Below are positions 26,250-34,922 of a stretch of DNA of 64,000 bases, in pieces (position 1 is the stretch's first letter; each line of letters begins with the position of its first letter). The notes below the pieces were generated by a model. It worked only from the letters and a program-made list of their open reading frames with translations, did not search any database and was not told the origin of the DNA. Source of the stretch: CBFDBF01 sp050291465 (GTDB lineage Bacteria; Pseudomonadota; Gammaproteobacteria; Chromatiales; Chromatiaceae); NCBI GenBank assembly GCA_050291465.1, contig JBNKJV010000001.1, positions 124,001-188,000 on the forward strand, read 5' to 3'. A program made the position numbers and the translations under genes.

Positions 26250-27281
26250 TCACTCTCCTTCTTCAGCAAGTTCCCTCAATGTTTGGGCAACCTGCTCCAC
26301 TGATATTCCGGTAAGACAATTCAAATGCCCCTCCGGACATTCCCGTTTAAAACACGGACTGCACTCCAATCCCAGCCGCAAAACCCGGCTCCGCGGATTG
26401 AGCGGCGGGGTAAATCCCGGATCAGACGATCCGTATATAGCCGCCAGCGGTCGGTTGAGTGCCGCCGCCACATGCATCAGCCCCGAATCGTTACTGACCA
26501 CCGTATCGACCAGAGACATCAGATCTACAACCTGAGCCAGGGTGGTGCGTCCGCTGAGATCCACACAGCGGCCGGCGGCCGCTCGGTTGACCTCCGCGCA
26601 TACATCACGGTCCTTCTCCGACCCGAACAACCAGACCGACCAGCCCCGGTCGCTCATCTCCGCGGCCAGCTCCCCATAATACCTTTCCGGCCAGCGCTTG
26701 GCCGGTCCATACTCGGCTCCCGGACAGAGCGCCAGCAGCGGGTGCGGAGGCCACCGCAACCCCAGGGCTTCCATCGCCGAGGCCGCGTCCGCCGCATCCA
26801 CCTGCAGCTCCGGCATCGGCGTCTCAGGCACCCCTGCGAAATCGCCGGGGTAGGCCAGCGCCACGAAACGCTGAACCGTCATGGTCAGACGCTCTTTGTT
26901 CAGCCGCCGGATGTCATTGAGCAATCCGTAGCGCATCTCCCCGACCCACCCGGTACGTCTGGGAATCTTCGCCCAAAACGGCACCAGGGCCGATTTGAAT
27001 GAGTTGGGGAGCAGTATGGCCTGGTCATACTCCCGCTTCGCCAGAGAACGACCCAATCGCCGACGGCCCTGCAGATCTAACCGGCCGTGCCCGAACGGCA
27101 TATCGATGGCTTCAGCCACCTCCGGCATGCGTTGCAGCAAGGGCCGGCTCCATCCCGGGGCGAGCACGTCTATGCGGCATCCCGGGTTGCGCCGCACCAG
27201 AACCTTAAACAGGCTCTGGGCCATAACCATGTCACCGACCCACGAAGGGCCGACCACCAGGATTCGGGAAACGGCGCTCAA
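26250..27281 (-). CDS. waaF: LPS heptosyltransferase II WaaF
   Basis: 343 aa, GT9. RILVVGPSWVGDMVMAQSL near the N-terminus, LCPGAEYGPAKRWP in the middle and SNDSGLMHVAAAL at about residues 263-275 are WaaF hallmarks. It adds the second heptose to the inner core. As with waaC the start at the family position is TTG (27281), 9 nt after the stop of the zinc-ribbon gene, with no convincing Shine-Dalgarno sequence, so translation may depend on coupling. Confidence 0.93.
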   Translation of the reverse strand: MSAVSRILVVGPSWVGDMVMAQSLFKVLVRRNPGCRIDVLAPGWSRPLLQRMPEVAEAIDMPFGHGRLDLQGRRRLGRSLAKREYDQAILLPNSFKSALVPFWAKIPRRTGWVGEMRYGLLNDIRRLNKERLTMTVQRFVALAYPGDFAGVPETPMPELQVDAADAASAMEALGLRWPPHPLLALCPGAEYGPAKRWPERYYGELAAEMSDRGWSVWLFGSEKDRDVCAEVNRAAAGRCVDLSGRTTLAQVVDLMSLVDTVVSNDSGLMHVAAALNRPLAAIYGSSDPGFTPPLNPRSRVLRLGLECSPCFKRECPEGHLNCLTGISVEQVAQTLRELAEEGE

Positions 27282-27290
27282 ACGTAACTA

Positions 27291-27473
27291 TCAGTCAGCC
27301 AGTTGATAACGGGCACCACAATAGGGACAGACCGCCGTTCCGGTCTTCAACGAAAGATAGACACGCGGATGCAGTGCCGCCGACTCGGTCTGCCGGTCAG
27401 GACAGCAAAGGGGCAGTTCCGCATGGGATACCTTAATAATCCTCTCTTTCGATCGGGTAGCAGCCTCAGCCAT
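27291..27473 (-). CDS. Zinc-finger CHCC domain protein
   Basis: 60 aa. The C-terminal motif HPRVYLSL...VCPYCGARY and an upstream CCPD fit the zf-CHCC family, related to the mitochondrial complex I NDUFS6 zinc domain; bacterial members are usually found by ilvE/waaF as here. A strong AGGAGG Shine-Dalgarno sequence lies 5-6 nt before the ATG. It lies between ilvE (27520) and waaF (27281). Function in bacteria is not established. Confidence 0.85.
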   Translation of the reverse strand: MAEAATRSKERIIKVSHAELPLCCPDRQTESAALHPRVYLSLKTGTAVCPYCGARYQLAD

Positions 27474-27519
27474 GTTTTCCTCCTGTAATCGGCGCTGACA
27501 CGTTTTGCCAGCAGTCGAT

Positions 27520-28443
27520 CTACACCAGAGTCAACCAGTCGGGGTATTCATCCCGGCGACCGTGAACCTGGTCAAAATAGAGTTCCTGCAGCCGCTCGGT
27601 GACGGGACCGCGCCCGTTGTTTCCTATGGGCCGATTGTCCACTTCACGGATCGGTGTTACCTCGGCGGCGGTACCGGTGAAAAAGGCCTCGTCAGCGATA
27701 TAGACCTCATCCCGGGTTATACGCTTCTCCACCACCTGTAAACCCAGCTCTTTACAGAGCTCCATCACCGTGTTCCGGGTGATCCCGTCCAGGGCAGAGG
27801 TAAGATCCGGCGTGTAGACGACGCCGTTCCGGACGATGAAGATATTCTCCCCGGATCCCTCCATGACATAGCCCTCCGCATCCAGCAGCAGCGCCTCATC
27901 ATATCCACAATCCAGAGCCTCCTTCAGCGCCATCATGGAATTCATGTAGTTGCCGTTGGCCTTGGCGCGGCACATGGTGATATTGACGTGGTGGCGGGTA
28001 AAGGAGGAAACCTTGATCCTGATCCCCTTCTCCAGCTCCTCCTCCCCCAGATAAGCCCCCCATTCCCAGGCCGCCACCATGGCATGAACCTGCAGATTAT
28101 CGGCACGCAGCCCCATCCCCTCCGAGCCGTAGAAGCACATGGGCCGGATATACGCCGAATCCAGACCGTTCTCTTTCACCACCGCCCGCTGCGCCTCGTT
28201 CAAGGTGTCTGCATCGTAAGGCATTTCCATGCCGAGGATATGGGCGGAACGGAACAACCGGTCGGTATGGTCCTGCAGCCGAAAAATGGCCGCGCCCTTG
28301 TCGGTTTTATAGGCGCGCACGCCCTCGAACACACCGGTCCCGTAATGGAGGGTGTGGGTAAGGACATGGATCTTGGCTTCACGCCAGGGCACCATCTCAC
28401 CATCCAGCCAGATAACCCCGTCGCGGTCTGCCATCGTTTTCAT
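27520..28443 (-). CDS. ilvE: Branched-chain amino acid aminotransferase IlvE
   Basis: 307 aa, fold type IV PLP enzyme. LHYGTGVFEGVRAYKTDKG carries the substrate-site motif, the PLP Lys is expected in the KANGNYMNSMMALKEA region, and GSGENIFIVRNGVVYTP follows. It interconverts leucine, isoleucine and valine with their 2-oxo acids. Two in-frame ATGs (28443 and 28434) are possible; the first has a GAGGGG sequence upstream. It lies downstream of glnE with a 147-nt gap and heads the LPS core operon, as in Pseudomonas. Confidence 0.95.
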   Translation of the reverse strand: MKTMADRDGVIWLDGEMVPWREAKIHVLTHTLHYGTGVFEGVRAYKTDKGAAIFRLQDHTDRLFRSAHILGMEMPYDADTLNEAQRAVVKENGLDSAYIRPMCFYGSEGMGLRADNLQVHAMVAAWEWGAYLGEEELEKGIRIKVSSFTRHHVNITMCRAKANGNYMNSMMALKEALDCGYDEALLLDAEGYVMEGSGENIFIVRNGVVYTPDLTSALDGITRNTVMELCKELGLQVVEKRITRDEVYIADEAFFTGTAAEVTPIREVDNRPIGNNGRGPVTERLQELYFDQVHGRRDEYPDWLTLV

Positions 28444-28590
28444 CGAAAACCCCTCAAGATAAGGGCCTAGGTTTCAGGATCGAAGACCCAGAGAAACCCT
28501 ATTTAGCCACTATATTTCCACTTCACTCTAAAACATTAATAACCGTTTAGATCAGGCACTGTAATTCTCGTCCATTCACCTCGGACCCTT

Positions 28591-31452
28591 CTATTCCATC
28601 AGGGATTGCCAGATCCCGCGCACCGCGGCGCGCTCTTCGGTCAACTCATCCCCGGCCACCACGCTGGGCAGTTCTCCCAGGGCGTTCCGGTGGTATGACG
28701 ACCGAAATGCCCGGTAGGCGTCTGCCAGCAACCGGGCCGTCTCCCCGTCCAGGATCTCGTGCTTCGCCAACCCCTCCAGCAGACGGATATTGTCTGTCCA
28801 ATCAAGCAGATCCGGGAAGCCGTGAGCCCATCGTAGAACCAGATATTGAACCATAAATTCGATATCGGCGATACCGCCACGGCCCTGTTTCAGGTCAAAT
28901 TCCTCCCCTTTCGACCGGTCCAGAGAGTCGCGCATCTTCTCCCGCATCTCACGCACTTCTCTCCGGAGCTTTTCCGGGTCCCTTTCCTGTGACAACACCT
29001 CCCGGCGAATTGTCTGAAAACGCTGCGCCACCAGCGGATCACCCACAATGGGTCGTGCCCGCAACAGGGCCTGATGTTCCCAGGTCCAGGCCTGCTCCCG
29101 CTGATACTGTTCAAACGTGGCCAATGATGCCACCAGCATGCCGGAGTTGCCGCTCGGCCGCAGCCGCATATCCACCTCATAGAGCAACCCGGAGGGGGTA
29201 CGGGTGGTAAACATATGAATCATGCGCTGCCCCAGCCTGACGAAAAACACATCGTTGGCCGCCGGTCTCTCGCCGTCGGTCATGGCGTTGATATCCTCGT
29301 TGCCGTGCAAAAAGACCAGATCGAGATCGGACCCGTACCCGAGTTCAATCCCGCCCAGTTTGCCGTAGGCGATAATGGCAAACCCCCTGCCGTCTCCAGG
29401 GATACCGCCGGGACGACCATGACGAGCGGTAAGATAGTTCCAAGCCATGTCCAGCACCCGCGCCGTCGCCACCTCGGCGATCTCTGTCAGGTAGTCGCTC
29501 ACCACCATCAGTGAAATCACCCCGGTGATATCGGCGGCAGCCACCCGCAGCATGTTGCTCTGGACAAACTGCCGCAGACGTTCCATCTGTTGCTCCAGAT
29601 CATCAGGATCAACGGCGCCCAGCAAGGTATCCAGTTCCAATTCCAGATCGTCGCGGCGCAGGGGCGAATAGAGACTGCGCGGATCCAGAAGTTCATCCAG
29701 CAGCAGGGGGGCCTGGGTGAGTTTGTGGGCAATCCACGGACTGATACTGCTCAGACGAACCAGCTGCGAGAGCGCGATGGGGCTCTCCACCAGCAGCGCG
29801 ATATAGGCGGTACGGCGGGCGATCGCCTCCAGCAGCCCCAATACCCGCTGCAGCGTGATGCCGGGGCTCTTCACGTTTCCGATCGCCTTAAGCAACAGCG
29901 GCATCAGCTGATCCATCCGCTGCTGCCCCCGGGTCTCCATGTTGCGACGGGATCGGGAGTCCCGGAAATCCCCCAGCATTTTCAATGCCGAATCGGGCTC
30001 ATCGAATCCGCTCTCCCGCAAAACTTCCCTCGCGCCCTCTTCCATAATCTGGCCCCGCCAGACGCTGAGCAGCAGTTGCTCATCTTCCTCCTCCTGCCCA
30101 TCGGTCTGCGGAGCGGTAAATACTTTATCGAAATGGCTCTGCACCCGCCGCCGGTGCTGCTCCAGGGCGGAGAAAAAGGTATCCCAATCTGCGAAACCCA
30201 TGGAACGGGCCAGACGCCAGCGCCGCACCCCGTCCTCGGGTAACAGGTGGGTCTGACGGTCCTGCCACGCCTGGAGACGGTTCTCAACCAACCGCAGAAA
30301 CTCGTAGGCTTCTCTCAACTCGCATACCAAATACTCCGGCAGGAGCTCTTTTGTAACCAGCAGATCAAGCACCGGCAGGATGGGACGGATCTGCAGATCC
30401 GGATCACGCCCCCCGCGGATCAGCTGGAAAGACTGGCCGATAAACTCGATCTCGCGGATACCTCCGGGACCCAGTTTGATGTTATCGGCCATGCCTTTGC
30501 GTTGCAGCTCGCGGCTGATCAGACGTTTCATATCCCGCAGGGATTCGATGGAACCGAAATCGAGGTAACGGCGATAGACGAACGGACGCAGCAGAGCCAT
30601 CAGGCCCTCACCTCTCTCCTTGTCTCCCGACACCACACGCGCCTTAACCATGGCGTAACGCTCCCACTCCCGCGCCTGGGACTGGTAGTACTCTTCCATG
30701 GCATCGAAACTCATGGCGAGCGGACCCGAGTCGCCGAAAGGCCTGAGACGCGCATCGACACGAAACACAAAACCATCCTCGGTCTGACTGTTCAGCGCCT
30801 TGATCAGTTGCTGACAAAGCCGGATGAAAAACTGCTCATTTGTCTGAGACCGGTTCCCGTCCACCTGACCGTGTTCCGGGAAGGCGAAGATCAGATCGAT
30901 ATCGGAAGAGAGGTTGAGTTCCCTGGCCCCCAGCTTACCCATGCCGAGCACCACCAGCTTCTGCGGCTCGCCTCCCTCGCCACGCGGAACACCGTGCTTT
31001 TCCACTCCCCAGCGGTAGAGCAACTGCGAAGCCTGGTCTATGGAAATATCGGCGAGTTCCGAAAGGTCTTCCAGGGTCTCCAGCAACGGAGCCCGACGCA
31101 GGATATCCCGCCAGATGATGCGTACCATCTGATCCCGACGGAAACGGCGTAGAACCCGGTGCAGCGCTACTTCATCCTCGATCTTCGAAAGCCTGTCCCG
31201 CAACGCCGACTCCATCTCCCCCGGTTGGTAGGATCGGACCAACACCCCGGCGGCGCTCAGGCCGGGCAACAGCTCCGGGTCCCGCAGACAGCACTGGGCC
31301 ACATAATCACTCGCTTCCCAGACCTGCCGCAGTTCCGACAGAAACTCCTGGGAAAACTCCGCGGTCACCCCTGCGGCACCGGCATGCTCAAGCCACTGCC
31401 GCCACTGCTCCTCCACCTGTTCAGCGGGATCTAAGAGTCCTTCACCTTGCAT
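28591..31452 (-). CDS. glnE: Glutamine synthetase adenylyltransferase/deadenylylase GlnE
   Basis: 953 aa, the normal bifunctional length. Two nucleotidyltransferase domains are visible: the N-terminal one with LGMGKLGARELNLSSDIDLIF (near residue 171) and the C-terminal one with YGKLGGIELGYGSDLDLVF (near residue 695), each with the G-S-D-x-D metal motif. It adds or removes AMP on glutamine synthetase in response to PII and glutamine. It is transcribed divergently from truC across a 172-nt gap. Confidence 0.96.
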   Translation of the reverse strand: MQGEGLLDPAEQVEEQWRQWLEHAGAAGVTAEFSQEFLSELRQVWEASDYVAQCCLRDPELLPGLSAAGVLVRSYQPGEMESALRDRLSKIEDEVALHRVLRRFRRDQMVRIIWRDILRRAPLLETLEDLSELADISIDQASQLLYRWGVEKHGVPRGEGGEPQKLVVLGMGKLGARELNLSSDIDLIFAFPEHGQVDGNRSQTNEQFFIRLCQQLIKALNSQTEDGFVFRVDARLRPFGDSGPLAMSFDAMEEYYQSQAREWERYAMVKARVVSGDKERGEGLMALLRPFVYRRYLDFGSIESLRDMKRLISRELQRKGMADNIKLGPGGIREIEFIGQSFQLIRGGRDPDLQIRPILPVLDLLVTKELLPEYLVCELREAYEFLRLVENRLQAWQDRQTHLLPEDGVRRWRLARSMGFADWDTFFSALEQHRRRVQSHFDKVFTAPQTDGQEEEDEQLLLSVWRGQIMEEGAREVLRESGFDEPDSALKMLGDFRDSRSRRNMETRGQQRMDQLMPLLLKAIGNVKSPGITLQRVLGLLEAIARRTAYIALLVESPIALSQLVRLSSISPWIAHKLTQAPLLLDELLDPRSLYSPLRRDDLELELDTLLGAVDPDDLEQQMERLRQFVQSNMLRVAAADITGVISLMVVSDYLTEIAEVATARVLDMAWNYLTARHGRPGGIPGDGRGFAIIAYGKLGGIELGYGSDLDLVFLHGNEDINAMTDGERPAANDVFFVRLGQRMIHMFTTRTPSGLLYEVDMRLRPSGNSGMLVASLATFEQYQREQAWTWEHQALLRARPIVGDPLVAQRFQTIRREVLSQERDPEKLRREVREMREKMRDSLDRSKGEEFDLKQGRGGIADIEFMVQYLVLRWAHGFPDLLDWTDNIRLLEGLAKHEILDGETARLLADAYRAFRSSYHRNALGELPSVVAGDELTEERAAVRGIWQSLME

Positions 31453-31624
31453 CGCAGCCCTTTATTGGTCACACCGTTTGCATGATGGTTCGGCTTTAGC
31501 CAAACCCGTTCAACAATAAAGCGGTCCTGTTACCGCCCCCGATCTCATTATAAAAATCAACCCCCGGGAGGAACTGATTGTAGAATAGGGCACAATCCGT
31601 TGCCATGTTGCCTCACATCGTTCA
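31453..31624. promoter_or_regulatory. Divergent intergenic region glnE/truC
   Basis: 172 nt between two divergent starts, so it should hold promoters for both genes. No -35/-10 pair of good quality was identified by eye, and no hairpin with a T-tract was seen. Confidence 0.35.
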
Positions 31625-32341
31625 ATGCCTGCACTGCCTATCCTCTTCCGCGACGATCATTTTATCGCCATCCACAAACCACCCGGGCTGCTGGTGCACC
31701 GGACGCGGATATCGGAAGACACCCGCTTTGTTCTGCAGATGCTGCGGGATCAGATCGGTCAGTGGGTCTATCCCGTCCACCGCCTCGACCGGCCCACTTC
31801 AGGGGTACTCATCCTCGGCCTCGATTCGGACTCGGCCCGGCTCCTGACCCGGGAGTTTGAGGAGCGCCGGGTGGAGAAACGTTACCTGGCGGTGGTCCGC
31901 GGCCATACGGAGGAGGAGGGGGTCATCGATTACCCGTTACGGGAAGAGAAGTGGAAGGAACCGCAGGAGGCGCTCACCCGCTACCGCAAACTGGCGCAGG
32001 CGGAGCTGCCCTTTCCCGTGGGTCGCTACCTTACAGCCCGCTACTCGCTGCTGGAGATAACGCCGCGAACCGGCCGTATGCACCAGATTCGCAAGCATAT
32101 GAAACATATCTTCCACCCCATCGTGGGGGACACTACCCACGGCGACGGCAAACACAACCAACTGTTCAGAGAGGAGTTCGGGATACATCGGTTGTTGCTG
32201 ATTGCCACCGGGCTCACGTTTCAGCATCCTTATACCGGGAAAGAGATAACGATCGAGACCCAATTGGAATCAGATTTATTGGCGCTATTCCGCAGTTTCG
32301 GGTGGAGCGAAAAAGAAGGAACACAGGGGCGGCTGAATTAA
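31625..32341 (+). CDS. truC: tRNA pseudouridine(65) synthase TruC
   Basis: 238 aa, RluA family pseudouridine synthase of the short type without an S4 domain, as TruC. YPVHRLDRPTSGVLIL (about residues 57-72) holds the catalytic Asp of the HRLDRxTSG motif, and TPRTGRMHQIRKHM is the second conserved block. It modifies U65 in tRNA. A factor-independent terminator lies 14 nt after the stop. Confidence 0.92.
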   Translation: MPALPILFRDDHFIAIHKPPGLLVHRTRISEDTRFVLQMLRDQIGQWVYPVHRLDRPTSGVLILGLDSDSARLLTREFEERRVEKRYLAVVRGHTEEEGVIDYPLREEKWKEPQEALTRYRKLAQAELPFPVGRYLTARYSLLEITPRTGRMHQIRKHMKHIFHPIVGDTTHGDGKHNQLFREEFGIHRLLLIATGLTFQHPYTGKEITIETQLESDLLALFRSFGWSEKEGTQGRLN

Positions 32342-32355
32342 CCGGGAAATTAAAA

Positions 32356-32379
32356 AGCGGGGTTTCAGCCCCGCTCTTT
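32356..32379. terminator. Bidirectional terminator between truC and the PEP-CTERM gene
   Basis: A 7-bp GC stem (AGCGGGG at 32356-32362 and CCCCGCT at 32369-32375) is followed by CTTTATT on the plus strand and preceded by AAAAA, which gives a U-run on the minus strand. It lies between the convergent truC and PEP-CTERM genes. Confidence 0.8.
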
Positions 32380-32402
32380 ATTCGTCCGAATTTTTCCTTC
32401 CG

Positions 32403-33065
32403 TCAGGTTTTACGCCGTTTTCGAGAAAAGGTTAATCCAGCGACACCAAGTCCGAGTAACAGTACGGAACCAGGCTCCGGAACTGCGGCTGCATTCGACC
32501 CGGATAGCGAAATCTCGTGCAACGAAACCTGACCTCCCCCATCCGTGGTGAAACGAAATGCGTCTGCCTTAATCCCACCCAAATCCAGCGTGTAAGTATT
32601 CCCAAAAAAACCTGTTGAAATACCAAGCGCCCCACTGGTGGTACTTACGGCATTTTGCCAAAGCCCCCCGTCAAGCCGGTAGTCAATGGCAATGGGAGTG
32701 GTTTGCGAGTAACTGCGAGAACTAATAAAGGACAATGTATCAAGAACAAAGTCAGTCCCGCCCAGAAACTCAAAAGTCAAAGCGTGAAACCCACCAGATG
32801 CCCAATTATAAATCCCATTTATCGGGCCGCTGCTTCGCGGCGAGTCGGTGTAGCCGTCTGACAATATCGATTCAACCACTCCCAGATCAGTAACGTTGTT
32901 TACATATCCCGAATTAGCAACATCATTCCAGTCGGTCTGACCCCACGCGTAAGAACCGGTAATTGAGGTAAGCTGATATTCTGTGTCGGATATCAACGCC
33001 GCATTAGCGACTCCGGCAACGACAAGCAAATAAACAAATAAATAAGACGTAATAATTTTTTTCAT
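32403..33065 (-). CDS. PEP-CTERM sorting-domain protein
   Basis: 220 aa. A signal peptide covers about residues 1-22 (MKKIITSYLFVYLLVVAGVA, cleavage after ANA). The C-terminal tail reads VPEPGSVLLLGLGVAGL, then RKRRK: the PEP motif, a hydrophobic helix and a basic end, as recognised by exosortases. The middle is a low-Cys, Ser/Thr/Gly-rich region predicted to be beta-rich; no known domain was recognised. Such proteins are sorted to the cell surface or extracellular matrix. No exosortase or polysaccharide cluster of the EpsH type is visible in this window. The start has an AGGAAATG ribosome site. Confidence 0.88.
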   Translation of the reverse strand: MKKIITSYLFVYLLVVAGVANAALISDTEYQLTSITGSYAWGQTDWNDVANSGYVNNVTDLGVVESILSDGYTDSPRSSGPINGIYNWASGGFHALTFEFLGGTDFVLDTLSFISSRSYSQTTPIAIDYRLDGGLWQNAVSTTSGALGISTGFFGNTYTLDLGGIKADAFRFTTDGGGQVSLHEISLSGSNAAAVPEPGSVLLLGLGVAGLTFSRKRRKT

Positions 33066-33239
33066 TTCCTACCACTCCCCACCAAACCCGCAAAATGCGA
33101 CTCACCAAAGGATACATTCTGCAAAAATCGCGTATAACTTACAACCTGCTCAAACAGTTTACGCTCCAGTTATATTTGAATAATTTATTCTTAACATTCT
33201 CTTAAGCAGTCTCCCGTGTACCTACCGGGAATTATTTTC

Positions 33240-34202
33240 CTAATCTACTGATACAACCACTTTCCCTTTAAAACGCCCTTCTCCGAAATAGCGAAAGGCA
33301 TCCGCAGTTTTCTCAAGAGGAAAAGTCTTATCTATAACAGGTCTTATTTTGCCCGCCTCAAAAAGCTCCAGGAGATAATGCGAATCCTTATTCGCCTTAT
33401 AGCCCACCATACGCATTCTGCAGTTCCTCAACAGCCTCCCGAACAACACCACCGGAAGCACTCGGGAAGTCTTGCCGCCGACCGTCACGTAGGTACCATT
33501 CGGGCGCAACGCGCGCTTATAGTCGGAAATCGAGCGGGTTGTTTTTACATCAAAAATAAGATCGTATTGACGCCCGTTGTCAGTAAAATCCTCTTTTGTG
33601 TAATCAATGACGTGATCCGCCCCGAGCGCACGCATCGTATCCAGCTTCTCGGCACGGTCCACCCCGGTTATTTCCACATCGAACAATTTCGCTATCTGAA
33701 TCGCTAAAGTGCCGGTACTGCCTCCCCCGCCGTTAATCAGGACTTTCTGTCCCGCCCGTATCTTCCCGTAATCGATAAGGCCCTGAACCGCCAAGTTGCC
33801 TCCATGGGACAGGCAGGCAGCCTCCTCGTAGGTCATGTTTCCAGGCTTAAGGACAAGCTCCTTTTCATAGGCGCAGGCGTACTCGGCGAACGCACCCCAG
33901 CCATTGGATGACAGATCGCCTAACACCTCATCTCCGACCTGAAATCCCTTTGCATTTTTGCCGACCACCTCGACGCGCCCGGCGATGTCACAACCGTGAA
34001 TCTTCTCGTGTTTGGGTTTTGAAAAACCGCTGAAAACCCGATACTCATACGGCTTCCCCGTTAATGTATCCCAGTCCCAGGAATTCAGAGATACCGCATG
34101 AACCCTGACCAGGATCTTGTTGTCATCCAGGATCGGTATGGGGATATTTTCCAGCCGTAAAACATCGGGCGAACCGTATTCGTGATAGACAATGGCTTTC
34201 AT
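33240..34202 (-). CDS. NAD(P)-dependent medium-chain (quinone-type) oxidoreductase
   Basis: 320 aa, zinc-independent MDR family. MKAIVYHEYGSPDVLRLE is the typical MDR start, GCDIAGRVEVVG and VGDEVLG mark the catalytic domain, and LINGGGGSTGTLAIQIAK is the Rossmann loop. No structural zinc Cys cluster is present. The substrate is unknown; quinones or enones are the usual ones. It is an isolated gene between the PEP-CTERM gene and the candidate RNA element. Confidence 0.85.
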   Translation of the reverse strand: MKAIVYHEYGSPDVLRLENIPIPILDDNKILVRVHAVSLNSWDWDTLTGKPYEYRVFSGFSKPKHEKIHGCDIAGRVEVVGKNAKGFQVGDEVLGDLSSNGWGAFAEYACAYEKELVLKPGNMTYEEAACLSHGGNLAVQGLIDYGKIRAGQKVLINGGGGSTGTLAIQIAKLFDVEITGVDRAEKLDTMRALGADHVIDYTKEDFTDNGRQYDLIFDVKTTRSISDYKRALRPNGTYVTVGGKTSRVLPVVLFGRLLRNCRMRMVGYKANKDSHYLLELFEAGKIRPVIDKTFPLEKTADAFRYFGEGRFKGKVVVSVD

Positions 34203-34299
34203 GATTATCTAGGGTCGTGATGCCGATTTATGAGGCATTTTGAGATGGATTCTTATAGTTGGAATCCATTTTTTCACACCTTGTTTTTTTGGTCTATAC

Positions 34300-34387
34300 T
34301 TTTAACCATGGAGGGGAAGTTACCATCCTCCACAAAGGACCCGCGACCCCGTGGAGCAGCATGCACGAGGCCTACGCGGGTCTTTTA
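34300..34387 (+). ncRNA. Candidate structured RNA ending in a terminator hairpin
   Basis: Two stems follow each other. The first pairs TGGAGG (34309-34314) with CCTCCA (34327-34332), with an inner GG/CC pair around AAGTTA. The second pairs GACCCGCG (34338-34345) with CGCGGGTC (34375-34382), with an inner CGTG/CACG stem, and is followed by TTTT. The upstream sequence has a TATACT at 34295-34300 with only a weak -35 match. An in-frame ATG at 34308 to TAA at 34386-34388 (26 codons) has no ribosome site and looks incidental, but it cannot be excluded. No known RNA family was recognised. Confidence 0.4.
34338..34386 (+). terminator. Putative factor-independent terminator
   Basis: An 8-bp perfect stem (GACCCGCG/CGCGGGTC) with a structured 29-nt loop ends in a TTTT run. 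It would end the candidate RNA above, because no plus-strand gene precedes it nearby. Confidence 0.55.
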
Positions 34388-34443
34388 ATTCCCGCGCCGT
34401 TTTTTCGATACCGGACCCTTTAGAGAAATTCCGTTTGAATCGG

Positions 34444-34890
34444 CTATTGCGCGGAATGCAGCAATCTATCCAGATGATTCGCGAATTTCTGCCTTTCGCC
34501 TTGACTTAACGGCGGTGGCCCGCCCGTATGGATTCCGCTCCCGCGAAGGGTATCCATGAAATCCCGCATATTCAGCCGTGCCTTGATATTTTCCGGCGTA
34601 TACAGCTCACCCCTCGGACTCAAGGCGCGGCCCTGCTTGCTGATCGCCTCGTCCGCCAATGGAATATCGCTTGTTATCACCAGGTCACCGGGATTCATTC
34701 GCTTTACTATCTCGTTGTCTGCAACATCGAATCCCGATTTCACCTGGAGGGTTTTAAGGAATCTTGAGGGAGGCACCTTGATAAACTGATTGGCCACAAA
34801 CGTGGTCGTTACCTTTTCACGTTCCGCCGCTCTGAAAAGAATCTCTTTGATCAGAACAGGACAGGCATCCGCGTCTACCCAAATATTCAT
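34444..34890 (-). CDS. yaiI: YaiI/YqxD family protein (DUF188)
   Basis: 148 aa from the ATG at 34890 (MNIWVDADACPV), which is the family start; an upstream in-frame start would add MRGRVG. IWVDADACPVLIKEIL and TSDIPLADEAISK match the family, which has a PIN/NYN-like set of acidic residues and is of unknown function. It lies downstream of deaD on the same strand with a 32-nt gap. Confidence 0.85.
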   Translation of the reverse strand: MNIWVDADACPVLIKEILFRAAEREKVTTTFVANQFIKVPPSRFLKTLQVKSGFDVADNEIVKRMNPGDLVITSDIPLADEAISKQGRALSPRGELYTPENIKARLNMRDFMDTLRGSGIHTGGPPPLSQGERQKFANHLDRLLHSAQ

Positions 34891-34922
34891 ACCAACTCTT
34901 CCTCGCAAATCACACGCAAGCG

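Noticed and set aside
33212..33230. Small inverted repeat (TCCCG/CGGGA) after the oxidoreductase gene as a terminator
   Set aside because: The stem is only 5 bp and lacks a T-run, so it is too weak to call.
34308..34388. 26-codon ORF ATG...TAA as a peptide gene
   Set aside because: There is no ribosome site, and the sequence is better explained by two RNA hairpins. It is kept only as a possible leader peptide.
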